DNA of 64,000 bases from Lachnospiraceae bacterium (GCA_022791635.1 JAAVZL010000033.1:1-64000), one strand, 5' to 3'; positions 9,028 to 18,322 are shown, counted from the stretch's first letter. The notes: generated from the sequence alone by a model not told the origin. A program made the numbers and translations.

Positions 9028-11362
9028 CCTTATACCCGCCTACAGCCGCATCCACAAAAAGCAAAACCGCATGACCCTTCTGTGCATCACACTTGCCGTC
9101 TTCCTGGTCACCGCCATCTTCGGCATGGCCGATATGGAAATCCGAAGCCAAAAGCTCCAGGCCATTAACCGCTACGGCAACTGGCACATCCAAATCCACG
9201 GCCTTACGGAAGCAGATGCCGCCATCCTGGCAAACCGCCCGGATGTATCCGCCTCCTCCTGGTACAACGTACTCAACTATCGCTTAAAGGAAGCCTACTC
9301 CATCGGCGGAAAACGGGCGGCCGTCTGCGGAATCGAGCCCTCCATGCTCACCATGATGGAGTACGAATTAACCGAAGGCGCTTTTCCCTCCACCGACAAC
9401 GAGGTCATTCTAACCAATTCCTCCCGGGAAATATTGAACGTCCGTCTTGGCGATACCATTACCCTCCTCACTCCGGAGGGCAGCTCTCTAAGCCTGATTG
9501 TCTCCGGCTTTGGAATGGACAATGAAATAGCCTTAAAATCCGATGCCATCATTGCCTTCCTCCCCCTCTCCGGCTTCCAGTCCCTGTATCATCTGGTCCA
9601 TCAGACCACAGAGGATGCGGATATGGTCTACTATGTCCAGTTTTCCGAGCACTGCAATATTCGAAAGGCCATCCAGGACGTCCGGGAGCAATTTGGCCTT
9701 ACAGAGGAACAAATCGGCCAGAACACCGCCCTCCTTGCCCTTCTGGGCTTCAGCAACGATTCCTTTATCCTGGGTCTGTACCTGGTTGCCGGCATCCTCT
9801 TCCTTCTGGTTCTCACGGCCGGAGTTCTGATGGTTACCAGCAGTATGAACAGCAACATTACCCAGAGGACGGAATTCTTCGGACTCCTCCGCTGTCTTGG
9901 GGCTTCCCCCAGGCAAATCCGGCGCTTTGTGTGTCTGGAGGCCCTGAACTGGTGTAAAACCGCCATTCCCACAGGCATCCTTCTGGCTCTCATCACTGTC
10001 TGGGGTCTGTGTGGCGCTCTTCGATATCTAAGCTCCATGTATTTTGCGGAAATGCCCGTCTTTGGCGTCAGCCTGCCCGGAATTCTGGCCGGAATCCTGA
10101 TGGGACTTATCACCGTCCTTCTTGCCGCCCGCTCTCCGGCAAAAAGGGCCTCCCGCGTGTCTCCCGTCACCGCAGTGAGCGGCAACACAGAGGCGCTTAA
10201 GGGAATTCAAAGAGCTGCCAATACCGATGTCCTTCCCGTGGAAGCCGCCCTGGGAATTCACCATGCCCTCCGCCGGAAAAAGAATTTTCTTCTCATGGCC
10301 TGCTCCTTTGCCTTGAGCATCCTTCTTTTTCTGTCCTTTTATGCCACAATTGCCTTTATGAACCACGCCATCACGCCTTTGCGGCCTTACACGCCGGATC
10401 TGTCCGTTGTGAGCCCGGATTCCTCCTGCTCTCTGGATGCCGGCCTTGCGGAAAGGCTTGCACAGTGCCCCGGTGTCAAACGCGTCTACGGAAGAGCCTT
10501 TGCCTACGACGTGCCTGCACGGATTGGGGAAAAGGAGCAGACTGTGATGCTCTTTTCCTACGATCTGCAGCAGCTAAACTGGGCAGAGGAACATCATTAC
10601 CTTCTGGAAGGCGATTTGTCAAAGCTGACAGAGAAAGGCAGCTATGCATTGGCGGTCCATGATGCAGAAGAAGAAACCCCTAAGGTAGGGGAAGTAGTTC
10701 ACACAGATCTGGGAGACTTGACCATTGCCGGAATCCTGTCCCATTGTCCCATTGACGGAGCCCAAAGCACAGAGCGGCTTATCTGCTCAGAGGATACCTT
10801 CCGGCAGCTGACCGGGGAGCAGGGATACACCGTCCTGGATATGCAGCTTTCACGTCATGCCACGGATGAAGAGGTAGGGCATATCCGGGCTTTGGCGGGC
10901 AGTGACATCCTGTTCTCGGATCAGCGTCTCTCCAATCAGGACAACCGCGGCGCCTTCTGGGCCTTCTCCCTGTTTTTATACGGCTTTCTCACGGTGATTG
11001 TGCTGATTACCTGCTTTCATATTGTGAACAGCATTTCCATGAGCGCTGCCGCCCGGATGCAGCAATACGGGGCTATGCGGGCCATGGGTATGAGCTGCGG
11101 ACAGTTCACCAGAATGCTTGGAGCAGAGGCCGGCGCTTACGCCTGCTTTGGCTGTATCATTGGCTGTGTACTGGGACTTCCCCTTCACCGTCTGTTATAT
11201 CAGCACCTGGTCACCGCCCGCTGGGGAACCCCCTGGAAGATACCCTTTGGAGCTCTGGGACTCATTGTTCTGGTTATCCTCCTTGCCTCCGCCGCAGCCA
11301 TCCTCCGTCCCAGAAAACAGATCCGCAAAATGTCCGTTACAGAGGTGCTTCATTCTCAGTAA
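9011..11362 (+). CDS. FtsX-like ABC permease
   Basis: A 783-residue integral membrane permease with an N-terminal helix (about residues 20-40), a large extracellular MacB-type domain, three helices near 260-380, a second long extracellular domain, and three helices at the C-terminus. Two FtsX modules are present, each with the motif of a conserved Ala/Gly-rich helix after an RTEFFGLLRCLGAS-like or QQYGAMRAMGMS-like segment. GGAGG precedes the ATG, inside the ATPase gene. Such proteins act as mechanotransmission machines rather than classical pumps. Third-position C bias is weaker than in the two genes upstream. Confidence 0.9.
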   Translation: MKSYLSLIPAYSRIHKKQNRMTLLCITLAVFLVTAIFGMADMEIRSQKLQAINRYGNWHIQIHGLTEADAAILANRPDVSASSWYNVLNYRLKEAYSIGGKRAAVCGIEPSMLTMMEYELTEGAFPSTDNEVILTNSSREILNVRLGDTITLLTPEGSSLSLIVSGFGMDNEIALKSDAIIAFLPLSGFQSLYHLVHQTTEDADMVYYVQFSEHCNIRKAIQDVREQFGLTEEQIGQNTALLALLGFSNDSFILGLYLVAGILFLLVLTAGVLMVTSSMNSNITQRTEFFGLLRCLGASPRQIRRFVCLEALNWCKTAIPTGILLALITVWGLCGALRYLSSMYFAEMPVFGVSLPGILAGILMGLITVLLAARSPAKRASRVSPVTAVSGNTEALKGIQRAANTDVLPVEAALGIHHALRRKKNFLLMACSFALSILLFLSFYATIAFMNHAITPLRPYTPDLSVVSPDSSCSLDAGLAERLAQCPGVKRVYGRAFAYDVPARIGEKEQTVMLFSYDLQQLNWAEEHHYLLEGDLSKLTEKGSYALAVHDAEEETPKVGEVVHTDLGDLTIAGILSHCPIDGAQSTERLICSEDTFRQLTGEQGYTVLDMQLSRHATDEEVGHIRALAGSDILFSDQRLSNQDNRGAFWAFSLFLYGFLTVIVLITCFHIVNSISMSAAARMQQYGAMRAMGMSCGQFTRMLGAEAGAYACFGCIIGCVLGLPLHRLLYQHLVTARWGTPWKIPFGALGLIVLVILLASAAAILRPRKQIRKMSVTEVLHSQ

Positions 11363-11390
11363 AAGCAGTAAAAATGACTTGATATTTAAA

Positions 11391-11419
11391 TGGACTTTGT
11401 ATTTGGGATATGCTATAAT
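11391..11419 (+). promoter_or_regulatory. Predicted extended -10 promoter of the heptad-repeat gene
   Basis: TGGACT and TATAAT are separated by 17 bases, and TGC directly precedes the -10 box (extended -10). It lies 51 bases before the start codon of the following small gene. Confidence 0.6.
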
Positions 11420-11469
11420 GGACTCTACCAGCAGCCAGGCAACCTACCAGTCATAAGGAGTGTGATACG

Positions 11470-11850
11470 ATGGCATTGACAAATGAAGATTTGCTGGCAA
11501 TCTCCCAATTACTGGATACAACATTAAAAACTGAGCTTCGACCTATCAAAGAAGATGTTCAGTCTATCAAAGGGGATGTCCAAACCCTACAGGAAGATGT
11601 TCAGTCTATCAAAGGGGATGTCCAGTCACTTCAAGGGGAGGTTCAGTCTATCAAGAGAGAGCAGACAAGACTCAATTTAATCATTGAAAATAAAATCTCT
11701 CCCGACATCCAGCTGCTCGCTGAGAACTATGTTCCAGCCGCCAAGCGGTATGAAAAAGCCACCACACAGATAGAAGCCATGCAGGCTGATATTGAAATTA
11801 TCAAAAAGGTAGTGGCGGAACACAGCGAAAAATTACAAAAGATATCATAA
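11470..11850 (+). CDS. Small coiled-coil protein with exact heptad repeats
   Basis: A 126-residue soluble protein with no recognised enzyme domain. Residues about 28-62 are consecutive seven-residue units of the form xDVQSIK / xDVQxLQ, giving a textbook parallel coiled coil; the C-terminal third is again helical. At DNA level the repeat is two near-identical 42-base units (11551-11634) plus a third partial one, so unit number could vary by slippage. AAGGAG precedes ATG by eight bases. It has its own promoter and a strong shared terminator. Function unknown; similar small heptad proteins are frequent in Lachnospiraceae. Confidence 0.8.
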   Translation: MALTNEDLLAISQLLDTTLKTELRPIKEDVQSIKGDVQTLQEDVQSIKGDVQSLQGEVQSIKREQTRLNLIIENKISPDIQLLAENYVPAAKRYEKATTQIEAMQADIEIIKKVVAEHSEKLQKIS

Positions 11851-11871
11851 ACAAATAAAAAATACTTAGTC

Positions 11872-11923
11872 AAAGAAAAAGTGTAAGGTCTTTGGAATGG
11901 AAAAGACTTTACACTTTTTCTTT
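11872..11923. terminator. Bidirectional terminator between convergent genes
   Basis: A 22-base stem (AAAGAAAAAGTGTAAGGTCTTT with one mismatch on the other arm) around a 7-base loop. The stem ends in A-runs and T-runs on either side, so it can end transcription of both the heptad-repeat gene and adenosine deaminase. Confidence 0.9.
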
Positions 11924-11932
11924 CATACAATC

Positions 11933-12916
11933 CTATACAATCCGTCCAATGACATCCTTCATCCGCCCACGCTCCTCCTCTGTGAGAAAAGCAGCGTCCA
12001 CAGCATGATACAGAAGCTGTCTATGCTCCTCCTTTGTCATCCCCAGCTCCCGCGCCAGCCGGCTGTACTCCCGCTCTATGGTCGTATCAGAGACTGTCAT
12101 GTTATCCGTATTCAAGGTCACTCTTAAGCCGGAACGCAGATAGTCCAAAATCGGATGCTTCCGGATGCTTCCCACGGCCTTTGTCTGCACATTGCTGGTG
12201 GGACACATTTCCAGCGGAATTCCTCGTTCCCGTAAAAGCGCAAGCACCTCTTCATCCTCCCTGGCCCTAACGCCGTGTCCAATCCGGGCCGCGCCAAAGC
12301 TCAGAGCCGCCCGGATACTCTCGGGGCCGCCCGCCTCACCTGCATGAATGGTAAAGGGAACACTCAGACTCCTGGCATACACAAAGAGCTCCTCATAATC
12401 TGCCGTTGGAAACAGAGCCTCCGCCCCTGCCAGATCAATGGCCGCCACTCCCCGCCCCAGATAGGAACCTGCAATCTGAATCGTCTTTTTATTCGCCTCC
12501 GGATTATCTCCGCCCCGCATACAGCAGAGAATCAGCTTCGCCTGAAAGAAGGAGCCTGCCAAAGCCTCCTGCATTCCAAGGACAGCCGCCTTTACCACCT
12601 CCTCCTGGGTCAGCCCCTTTCTGAGGTGGGACTGAGGGGCAAAGCGCACCTCCGCATACAGCATCCCCTGCTCCTTTAAGGAGCACAGCAGCGTGTACAT
12701 CCCCTTACGGATGGCCTCCTTCGTCTGAAGCACCAGCAAAGGCAGATCAAACTTTTCCAGATATTCATTGAGACTTCCGCAATCCTCCGGCGCCGCCAGA
12801 AAGAGCTTTAACTCATCCGGCTCCTCTGCCGGAAGCTCAATCTGCTGCTCCCTCGCCAGTTCCAGAATCGTTCTCGGAAGCAGAGAGCCGTCAAAATGTA
12901 AATGTAAATCAATCAT
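11933..12916 (-). CDS. add: Adenosine deaminase
   Basis: Deaminates adenosine (and deoxyadenosine) to inosine in purine salvage. The 327-residue TIM-barrel enzyme shows the zinc ligands HLHFDGS at the start, TIHAGEAGGPES with catalytic Glu/His near 190, GARIGHGVRA-like AARIGHGVR, CPTSN, and LNTDNMTVSD with the metal-binding Asp. AGGAG lies just before ATG and is the end of a TTCCAGTTCCG repeat unit. Cytidine deaminase lies 2.2 kb upstream on the same strand with one membrane protein gene between them, suggesting a nucleoside salvage unit. Confidence 0.93.
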   Translation of the reverse strand: MIDLHLHFDGSLLPRTILELAREQQIELPAEEPDELKLFLAAPEDCGSLNEYLEKFDLPLLVLQTKEAIRKGMYTLLCSLKEQGMLYAEVRFAPQSHLRKGLTQEEVVKAAVLGMQEALAGSFFQAKLILCCMRGGDNPEANKKTIQIAGSYLGRGVAAIDLAGAEALFPTADYEELFVYARSLSVPFTIHAGEAGGPESIRAALSFGAARIGHGVRAREDEEVLALLRERGIPLEMCPTSNVQTKAVGSIRKHPILDYLRSGLRVTLNTDNMTVSDTTIEREYSRLARELGMTKEEHRQLLYHAVDAAFLTEEERGRMKDVIGRIV

Positions 12917-12927
12917 CCGTTTCTCCT

Positions 12928-13081
12928 ATTCCAGTTCCGTAATATCCTATCGGTACACCTTTGCCTAAATCAATTTACAGCCACTTTAACCAGTGTCTGT
13001 AAATTGATTTGTGCATCTTCAGGATATTACTGATTCCAGTTCCGTAATATCCTATCGGTACACCTTTGCCTAAATCAATTT
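12928..13081 (-). repeat. TTCCAGTTCCG hairpin repeat, copy A plus partial tandem copy
   Basis: Direct TTCCAGTTCCG repeats at 12929 and 13034 (105 apart) flank a hairpin: outer stem TAATATCCT/AGGATATTA, inner 14-bp stem AAATCAATTTACAG/CTGTAAATTGATTT, and terminal CACT/AGTG with a 6-base loop. After the second direct repeat the left half is repeated for 49 identical bases (12928-12976 against 13033-13081). It forms the leader of adenosine deaminase and also encodes the last residues of the upstream membrane protein. Confidence 0.85.
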
Positions 13082-15107
13082 CCAGCCACAAAATCACCGC
13101 CAGAACCTCAAAGGCCGCCATCACCGGATAAGCTCCCGACAGATACCAGTACAAAATAGCATTCCACCCGGAAATCTCCGAGTAAGAAATCCCTCCAAGA
13201 AGCACCAGATAGCTAAAGAGCAGAGAGGTCAGCACCAGCCACCGGGACACCGTCTGCTCCCCCGGCATGCTCCGCTTCCGAACCGCGCCAAGCCAGACGC
13301 CTCTCAAAAGCAGCACGCTTTGAAGAAGCCAGATCCCAAATCCGAGCGCCGCAAGCACTCCCCCGCTGTAACGGTAAATCTGACGGATTCCGTTTAAAAT
13401 AACACCCTTATAGTTGATGTCCGCAAGCAGTCCATGGCGCTCCGGCACATCCCAGTACCAGTCCAGATTCAGCCGGGCGCTCTCCGACTCAAAGCCCTCC
13501 GTATTCGTTCCCAGCTCATAAGTATCCAGAAGCTTTCCGCCCCGGTAGGATTTCAGATATACCGGCTCTGACTTATCCTCCACATACAGCTTTAAATGAA
13601 AACGGCATTTCTGCGCCCCGGACACGGTCCTTCCCTGCCCTGCAAGGTAAGCCGCAATGTCCGCACTGTCCAGAAACTCTGCTGTCTCAAGGACTTCTCC
13701 ATCTGCCGTCTCCGCCCGGAGGGTCACGTCCTCCATACCCTCATAAACCGCATACCAGCCGGCCAGCTCAATGAGATCGGACTCATACCACACCGTCTTA
13801 TCCCCGGTCATCCGTTCAAAGAGCAGATTTCCCCCGTTCTCGTCCGGCTCACTGTAGAGATATACCAGCGTCTCCATCTCCTTATAGGTGGTTGTATACG
13901 CAACGGCTCTTCCTAAAGCCCCGAACAAATCTACCAGATATCCCTCCCGCCAGGGCGACATATAGGTGGAGGGCATCGTGGCCTGACGCTCTAAAATCCC
14001 TGCATCCATAGCCGCCTCCAGCTCGTCCCGAATCTGTAGGCAGATCTCATTGGCCATCGCCCCGTTTTCATAATAGCCCGCCTGGGCCAGGGCTGTCCGC
14101 ACAATCCAGAACACCCAGCCGTCCCTGACCTCCCAGGTATCTGCGTCTCCCTCCGGCCCGGCCCAGTATTCCCGGCTGCTCTGAAAATAGGGCTCCAGCT
14201 CCTTAAGAGTCGGACAGGCGTCACACATACGGGCAATCTTTTCCCTGGTCAGGGTCACCCCGGGAATCTCCTCCTCGGGCTTCACAGCCATCATACTCTG
14301 ATACATTTTTGCAAAGCCGCTGTCCTGGAGCTCGTTGGTGGTGCGGATTCCGTAATGCCTTTCATTTTGAGCCGCTATCAGCTGTCCCGTAAGCCACAGA
14401 CATAGAAAGGGCACCAAAACCAGAAGCCCCTTTCCGAGATACTGCCTCTCCTTCGTCTTTTTCCAGAGGCAGAGCATATTTCCCAGATAAACTGCCAGAA
14501 ACACAAGCAGGAAGGGCACCACCCAAATGGCATCCTCCCGGGTATAAAAAAAGCTTACCATTCCAAAAGCAGCTGTCACTACCCAAAGCACCTGCTTCTT
14601 AAGGGGCTCCTTTCTTCGAAGATAGAGGGCCAGAAAGCCGCCGAAGATGAGAAGCACCTGAATATAGGAAATGCTGTTCCGATACACCCGCTGAAAGGCC
14701 TGCACCGAGTAGGAAATGGGATTCCAAAGCAGTACCAGATAAAGGACTCCCATGGCCCAGGCTTTCTTAAGGAGAGGCCGCAGACCATAGACAAAAAGCA
14801 TGCAGCTTACGGTGTAGCACAGAGCCGTCACATTCAGATAGGACAGATGCAGAAAATTGCACACAGCCAGATACAAAGGAAAAAACATGCCCTTGGTTAA
14901 GGTGAGATCGTTGTATTCCCCAAGCCACTGCCCGTTCCGCAGCGTCTCGGCCAGATGCACCATAATCCAGTCGTCGTGGATCCCTTTTGGCACCGCCATA
15001 ATGGGCAGGTTATATACCAGAAACTGCTTCAAGAGTCCAAAGCCTGCCAGAAAGAGAAACAGGTACAGCTCTCCCTTAGGTATCCTTTTCTTATACCTGC
15101 CGGTCAT
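12975..15107 (-). CDS. Large polytopic membrane protein, GT-C-like
   Basis: A 710-residue protein with about eight hydrophobic segments before residue 260, a roughly 280-residue extracytoplasmic region, and three or four more helices at the C-terminus. The early loop motif GIHDDWIMVHLAE has the acidic pair expected of GT-C glycosyltransferases or lipid-linked sugar transferases, but no family is certain. Its start overlaps the cytidine deaminase stop by four bases (ATGA). The last roughly 36 residues (from LEIDLGKGVP) are encoded by a dispersed hairpin repeat, so the native C-terminus has probably been replaced. Function unknown. Confidence 0.7.
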   Translation of the reverse strand: MTGRYKKRIPKGELYLFLFLAGFGLLKQFLVYNLPIMAVPKGIHDDWIMVHLAETLRNGQWLGEYNDLTLTKGMFFPLYLAVCNFLHLSYLNVTALCYTVSCMLFVYGLRPLLKKAWAMGVLYLVLLWNPISYSVQAFQRVYRNSISYIQVLLIFGGFLALYLRRKEPLKKQVLWVVTAAFGMVSFFYTREDAIWVVPFLLVFLAVYLGNMLCLWKKTKERQYLGKGLLVLVPFLCLWLTGQLIAAQNERHYGIRTTNELQDSGFAKMYQSMMAVKPEEEIPGVTLTREKIARMCDACPTLKELEPYFQSSREYWAGPEGDADTWEVRDGWVFWIVRTALAQAGYYENGAMANEICLQIRDELEAAMDAGILERQATMPSTYMSPWREGYLVDLFGALGRAVAYTTTYKEMETLVYLYSEPDENGGNLLFERMTGDKTVWYESDLIELAGWYAVYEGMEDVTLRAETADGEVLETAEFLDSADIAAYLAGQGRTVSGAQKCRFHLKLYVEDKSEPVYLKSYRGGKLLDTYELGTNTEGFESESARLNLDWYWDVPERHGLLADINYKGVILNGIRQIYRYSGGVLAALGFGIWLLQSVLLLRGVWLGAVRKRSMPGEQTVSRWLVLTSLLFSYLVLLGGISYSEISGWNAILYWYLSGAYPVMAAFEVLAVILWLEIDLGKGVPIGYYGTGISNILKMHKSIYRHWLKWL

Positions 15108-15529
15108 ACGTTCTCCCGCTTTTCCAGGTTCTCCGGCCCAAAGCTTAAGGGGAGAAGCTGGGAGAGGGTATACACCTGAATATCCTCCGGGCCTGTCCCC
15201 AGAACAATCTCAAAAGTCTCCGGATCGCAGAATTCCCGCATCACCTGACGGCAGATCCCACAGGGCGGCGCAAGCTCCAGAGGTCCGTTGGCTGCTCCTC
15301 CGATCACGGCAATGGCCTGAAATTCCCGCTCTCCCTCACTGACCGCCTTTACAAAGGCCGTGCGCTCTCCGCAGATTCCCGGGGAATAGGCGGCATTTTC
15401 CACATTGCAGCCCAGGTACACCCTTCCGGACTTGCCAAGCAGGGCCGCTCCCACCTGATAGCCGGAATATGGAGTATAAGCACGCTTCCGGATTTCTACG
15501 GCCTGCCTCATTAATTCTTTATAATCCAT
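15104..15529 (-). CDS. cdd: Cytidine deaminase
   Basis: Converts cytidine and deoxycytidine to uridine and deoxyuridine. The 141-residue protein has the zinc site in CGERTAFVKA (Cys with catalytic Glu) and PPCGICRQVM, plus YTPYSGYQVGAAL and CNVENAAYSPGICGER of the tetrameric class. It overlaps the following membrane protein gene by four bases, and adenosine deaminase lies beyond, giving a cdd-membrane protein-add order. The C-terminal extension after the deaminase core (LLPLSFGPENLEKRENV) is usual in length for the family. Confidence 0.93.
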   Translation of the reverse strand: MDYKELMRQAVEIRKRAYTPYSGYQVGAALLGKSGRVYLGCNVENAAYSPGICGERTAFVKAVSEGEREFQAIAVIGGAANGPLELAPPCGICRQVMREFCDPETFEIVLGTGPEDIQVYTLSQLLPLSFGPENLEKRENV

Positions 15530-15599
15530 GGCAGATTCCTCCTTATATCCACTTTCTGTTGCTACCAGTTTACGATAGTTCCTGGCATTTTACAATCCC

Positions 15600-16178
15600 C
15601 TATTTGACGTCCTTCCCCCGAATCAGCCCTACCGCAACATCATTCACATTGGTTCCCGTCGGCCCCGTAAAAATCAGTCCTCCTGTCTGCTCCAAGGCAT
15701 GATAGGCATCGTTTTCCTCCAAAATCCGGGAGATCTTAAATCCTTTTTCTCGAAGCAGCTTTGCCGTCTCCCCGTCCACATATCCGCCGGCCACAAAGGC
15801 CAAATCTTTTCCCGCGTCCTGATGAGTTTTCAGCACAGAGGCTAGAAAGCTTCCTGCCTCTCTCGCCTCACAGCAAAGACTGTCTGTGCGCAAAAAAGGC
15901 GTATACCCCCGCTCTTTGCAGGCCTCCATGACCGCCTTGCAGAGCTCTTTCACACTTCCTGACACAATCAGCGTCCCCTCCGGCAGATTCTTGACCGTCT
16001 CTCTTCTTAAACATTCCTGTGCTTTTAAGCTTAATTTCAATCCATATTTCTGCACAATGTCTTCTGCCTCCTGGCATGTGGAAGGATCCGCGCAGGTAGG
16101 TCCGGAGGCAATCATATCCACGGAATCTCCCAGTACATCCGACAGAATCACGGACAGCACCCGGCCCGCAAACATCAT
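15600..16178 (-). pseudogene. Remnant of a MOFRL-type glycerate 2-kinase
   Basis: The 192-residue reading frame matches the C-terminal part of MOFRL-family glycerate kinases: LSVILSDVLGDSVDMIASGPT, LCCEAREAG, GGYVDGETA, ENDAYHALEQTGGLIF and TGPTGTNVNDVAVGLI. The N-terminal half (about 200 residues) is absent. Two conserved internal blocks, the GGETxV...GKGGRNQE region and the SxGTDGTDGPTDAA region, are also missing in frame, so catalytic residues are lost. This is most simply a decayed gene with in-frame deletions. It lies between cytidine deaminase and the divergent GntR regulator. An alternative is a short-lived non-catalytic derivative, which I consider unlikely. Confidence 0.72.
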
Positions 16179-16234
16179 TCTCCTTTTCCTCTTTGTTATC
16201 CTCTCCTTTTTGTCCAGTATACCGGTAAGAGATT

Positions 16235-16930
16235 ATGGGACAGCACGAAGCGCTAAATTCAACTGCTTATCGCCACATCAAGAACATGATTTTGAACAAT
16301 GATTTGGAATTTAATGTTATCTACAGTGAGACGAAAATCGCTGCAGAGCTCAAGATCTCCAGAACTCCCATTCGAGATGCTCTGGTAAGGCTGAGTCAGG
16401 AGCATTATATTGACGTGATTCCCAGCAAAGGCTTCATGCTTCACAAGCCTAACGCCGAGGATCTTGTCCAGGCCCGGCATTTTCGTCTGGCCATTGAATG
16501 CTACTGCGCTTCGCAGATTGCCTCTGCTCCCCATACGCCGGAAAGCCTGCATACCATCGCAGAGATGGAGCGTATGCTGAAGCTTCAATATTCCGTTGCC
16601 GATTCCGAACATTTAAAGGATTTCTGGCAGCTGGATGTTCAGTTCCATCTGCTTCTTGTCTCCCAGCTTCACAATACATATTTTGATTCTTTGTATGCAA
16701 ATTGCAATTACTTGTTTTCCTCCCTCTCCGTTACCAGCTTTTTTACGGAAAACCGTCATTTATCCACGTTGGAGGAGCACAGGGAGGTTATCCGCACATT
16801 AAAAAAAGGCTCTCCCCAGGAGGCCGCCCGCGCCGTGGCTTCCCATATTGAAGAGAGCACCAATATTATTCTTCAGGATATGGAAAAGTCTGCTGTTCTA
16901 TTTGGCGCTGTCCTCTACACCTCGGTCTAA
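16235..16930 (+). CDS. GntR-family regulator with FCD domain
   Basis: A 231-residue FadR-subfamily transcription factor. The winged helix covers about residues 8-72 (KIAAELKISRTPIRDALVRLSQ is the recognition-helix region, and DVIPSKGFMLHK the wing). An all-helical FCD ligand domain follows, with the metal-binding Asp/His pattern in WQLDVQFHLLLV and a C-terminal AVASHIEES. It is divergent from the glycerate kinase remnant, its likely former partner. Its last 33 bases overlap the 3' end of the acetyltransferase gene on the other strand. Confidence 0.9.
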   Translation: MGQHEALNSTAYRHIKNMILNNDLEFNVIYSETKIAAELKISRTPIRDALVRLSQEHYIDVIPSKGFMLHKPNAEDLVQARHFRLAIECYCASQIASAPHTPESLHTIAEMERMLKLQYSVADSEHLKDFWQLDVQFHLLLVSQLHNTYFDSLYANCNYLFSSLSVTSFFTENRHLSTLEEHREVIRTLKKGSPQEAARAVASHIEESTNIILQDMEKSAVLFGAVLYTSV

Positions 16931-17362
16931 TACCATCTGATCATACTCCAAAAAGGTAAAGCCCAGACGCTCATACAGCCGTACCGCCGCCTCATTGCTT
17001 CTGGTGACCTCCAGGCGGAAACGCAGCACATCCGGGTGCTGTTCCATGATCTCCCGGAAATAGCGGCTTCCATATCCCTTTCCTCTCGTTTCTTCCTTCA
17101 GAAAAAGCTCCTCAAACATCATGCATTTTCCGCCCACCTCACAGGCATAGTAGACTGTGGTATAACCAAAGCCCACGATCCGGTCCCCTTCCATCAGCAC
17201 ATGGCCCTCAAGGACAGGATCCTCACTGACCGCAGCCTCAAAAGTCCGCTCCAGCACGGCCGTCTCTACCGGATGACAGACCGCATCACTGTGATAAAAT
17301 TCCTGCACCATGGAAAGCACGTCCGCGCGCATGCTTTCCTTCATTTGCTCTATATGAAACAT
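16898..17362 (-). CDS. GNAT-family N-acetyltransferase
   Basis: A 154-residue acetyl-CoA-dependent acetyltransferase. The CoA-binding loop is RGKGYGSRYF (near residue 95), with the preceding FEELFLKEE strand and following EVTRSNEAAVRLYERLGF typical of the GNAT fold. It lies 43 bases downstream of potC on the same strand and is probably the last gene of the polyamine transport operon, so acetylation of a polyamine or another amine is a reasonable guess. Nothing in the sequence fixes the acceptor. Confidence 0.88.
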   Translation of the reverse strand: MFHIEQMKESMRADVLSMVQEFYHSDAVCHPVETAVLERTFEAAVSEDPVLEGHVLMEGDRIVGFGYTTVYYACEVGGKCMMFEELFLKEETRGKGYGSRYFREIMEQHPDVLRFRLEVTRSNEAAVRLYERLGFTFLEYDQMVLDRGVEDSAK

Positions 17363-17405
17363 TGGTTGTACTATCTCCTTTTCTATTCTCTATTTTCTTT
17401 GCACT

Positions 17406-18206
17406 CTACATCTTTCTCTCCAACCGTCCCTGAATCATGGTAGAGGTAAGGAGAATCACAATCGTCCCCACAATCATCAGAGTTGACAGGGCATTCACAT
17501 CCGGGGACACGCCCTTGCGGACCATGCCGAGAATTTTGAGGGGCAGGGTGGTGCTCTCCGGACCTGCGGTAAAAAAGCTGACCACCACATCATCCAGGGA
17601 CATGGTAAGAGCCAGCATTCCTCCGGAGAGGACCCCGGGAGAGATCATGGGCAGCGTCACCCGCAGAAAGGTACGGAATTCATTGGCTCCCAAATCCCGG
17701 GCAGCCTCCTCAATGGAGCGGTCAAAGCCCGCCAGCCTTGCCCGGACCGTAATCACCACAAAGGGCATAGAAAAGGTCACATGGGAAATAATCAGCGTCG
17801 CCATACTCATGCTGATGTTCAGAGAGGTGAAAAAGATCAGCAGGGCAATGGCAAATACCAGCTCCGGAATCACAATGGGAATGTAAAGAGAGCTACTCAA
17901 CGCATTTTTCAGCTTAAATTCAAATTTGTAAAGGCCGAGAGCGCATAAGGTCCCGATGATCACCGAGAGTACCGTGCTCACACCGGCTACAATGATCGTA
18001 TTAAAAAAGGACTGCATCAGCTGCCGGTTCTCAAACATCCTCCCATACCATTCCAGGGTAAAGCCCTCGAAGGTAATATTCATCTTGGAGGTATTGAAGG
18101 AAAATGCGATCACCACAAAAATAGGCAAATATAGAAATAAGTAAATCAGACAGGCATAGAATACGCTGCCTGGCTTGAATTCACGCACTCTTCTCTGCTT
18201 CTTCAT
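17406..18206 (-). CDS. potC: Spermidine/putrescine ABC permease PotC
   Basis: A 266-residue inner-membrane permease with six predicted helices. The EAA-loop motif for ATPase contact is EEAARDLGANEFRTFLRVTLPMISPGVLSG (near 140-170). With PotB it forms the channel of a polyamine importer. It starts 116 bases after the potB stop; the gap carries a strong hairpin (18251-18282), unusual for the potB/potC junction where genes normally abut. Confidence 0.92.
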   Translation of the reverse strand: MKKQRRVREFKPGSVFYACLIYLFLYLPIFVVIAFSFNTSKMNITFEGFTLEWYGRMFENRQLMQSFFNTIIVAGVSTVLSVIIGTLCALGLYKFEFKLKNALSSSLYIPIVIPELVFAIALLIFFTSLNISMSMATLIISHVTFSMPFVVITVRARLAGFDRSIEEAARDLGANEFRTFLRVTLPMISPGVLSGGMLALTMSLDDVVVSFFTAGPESTTLPLKILGMVRKGVSPDVNALSTLMIVGTIVILLTSTMIQGRLERKM

Positions 18207-18250
18207 GTGCGCCCTCCTCTCTTTCTAATAGAAATCTAATCTGCCGTATG

Positions 18251-18295
18251 CCAGGGGAATACCGCCAAGCGGCATTCCCTGGACGGGCTTCGCCC
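18251..18295. repeat. Hairpins between potB and potC
   Basis: CCAGGGGAATACCGC and GCGGCATTCCCTGG pair around a CAA loop, followed by a GGGC-TTC-GCCC mini-hairpin. There is no T-run, so it is more likely an mRNA-processing or stability hairpin than a terminator. Confidence 0.55.
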
Positions 18296-18322
18296 TATGG
18301 AAAAAGCCAAATCCGCTCATGC

